Positions 5,041-5,389 of a DNA stretch of 5,389 nucleotides are shown piece by piece. Made by a program: the position numbers and the translations under genes. The stretch is from contig CAYYNQ010000112.1 of the NCBI GenBank assembly GCA_964473105.1, positions 1 through 5,389 on the forward strand, in the 5' to 3' direction. The notes beneath the pieces are model-generated. The model worked only from the letters and a program-made list of their open reading frames with translations, was not told where the DNA came from and ran no database searches. Position 1 is the stretch's first letter. Each line of letters opens with the position of its first letter. The stretch is from CAYYNQ01 sp964473105. GTDB taxonomy: Bacteria > Sumerlaeota > Sumerlaeia > MVZB01.

Positions 5041-5389
5041 CTATTCGCCATACAACCGGAAATCGTTCACGGCGTTGGGCGGCGGGGTGGCATTGGGAAT
5101 GCTGCCCGTCGTGGCGGCAACCGCCTCAATCCGGTTGCCCCCGGCACCATCCGACTCGCAATACAAATAAACCCGGTCATACATCCCCTCAATGGTGTCA
5201 TGGGAAGGTTGACCGGATGGAGTATCGGGGATGATGTTGCGCCACTGGCCCGTGTTATTGGTGACAAGGTTGCGTTCATCGATGGATGCGGAACTTCCGC
5301 CCGCCGTGATGTTCAGGCGGAACTGCATGGAGTTGCATGCCGTGCCCACCTGGCCATTCGGGCAGGCAAACGGAGTACCACTTGGACAC
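5041..5389 (-). CDS. Gene E: C-terminal part of a type I secreted paralogue (5' end beyond window)
   Basis: The frame is open from the right edge to TAG at 5041, giving the last 115 residues or so. A GTG at 5349 can act as a start on paper, but homology continues upstream of it (CPSGTPFACPNGQ), so it is internal. Visible parts: CPNGQ followed by a Cys and QFRL, matching CPNGQTGGTCTPLQF of gene D domain 1; ERNLVTNNTGQWRN; SHDTIEGMYDRVYLY, close to the SHDTIESTYDRLLVW segment of gene B; CESDGAGGNRIEAV; and the last strand NAVNDFRLYGE. It is a type I copy by the ESDGAGGNR and CPNGQ signatures. The signal peptide and N-terminal half lie outside. Terminator follows at once, so it ends its transcript. 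Function unknown. Confidence 0.9.
   Translation of the reverse strand, partial: CPSGTPFACPNGQVGTACNSMQFRLNITAGGSSASIDERNLVTNNTGQWRNIIPDTPSGQPSHDTIEGMYDRVYLYCESDGAGGNRIEAVAATTGSIPNATPPPNAVNDFRLYGE

Noticed and set aside
1..5389. CRISPR array or tandem DNA repeat as explanation of repeated sequence
   Set aside because: The repetition is at the level of diverged protein domains about 0.8-1 kb long; there are no short regular repeats with spacers.

Overview
The window is almost entirely a minus-strand array of one family of secreted proteins. Five genes, two of them cut by the window edges, encode six copies of the same roughly 250-270-residue domain. I do not recognise the family by name. The fold signature is a first strand (A)FTFD, a DDFDxNxxGWxLxGTEISN segment, and a last strand of the form NAVxxFRLY. 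That pattern is what concanavalin A-like/LamG-type beta-sandwich domains look like. I see no catalytic signature, so the family is best called a secreted, Cys-containing, acidic lectin-like domain of unknown function. Moderately high G+C coding DNA, short Sec signal peptides, Shine-Dalgarno sites and Rho-independent terminators indicate a bacterium. There is no LPXTG, PEP-CTERM or lipobox. The signal peptides would suit a Gram-negative-type bacterium rich in secreted paralogues, but the phylum cannot be assigned from this window.

Layout in transcription order (right to left): 5389-5041, C-terminal part of gene E; 5002-4972, its terminator; 4902-4771, a cluster of short palindromes and a good sigma70-type promoter; 4688-3036, gene D, a two-domain protein; 74 bp gap; 2961-2098, gene C, one domain, probably in an operon with D; 2040-2010, terminator hairpin; 2009-1694, non-coding with an AT-rich island; 1693-1666, promoter; a leader with two hairpins; 1542-655, gene B, one domain; 588-535, terminator; leader; 404-1, N-terminal part of gene A, which runs off the left edge.

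The copies fall into two subtypes. Type I (A, B, D domain 1, E) has LDEDDG in the copies that include that region, and an ESD-x-x-GG-x-R/N-x-EA motif near the C-terminus of B, D1 and E. The B and D1 copies carry a CC-containing Cys-rich insert. Type II (D domain 2, C) has IGEDDG, SDxxGGERVHAIG and exactly six cysteines. Gene D joins a type I domain to a type II domain, and its junction can be read both as the last strand of one domain and the first strand of the next. Promoters and terminators suggest at least three or four independently transcribed units, so paralogues could be expressed separately. No gene is credible on the plus strand, and no tRNA, rRNA, CRISPR array or transposase gene is visible.
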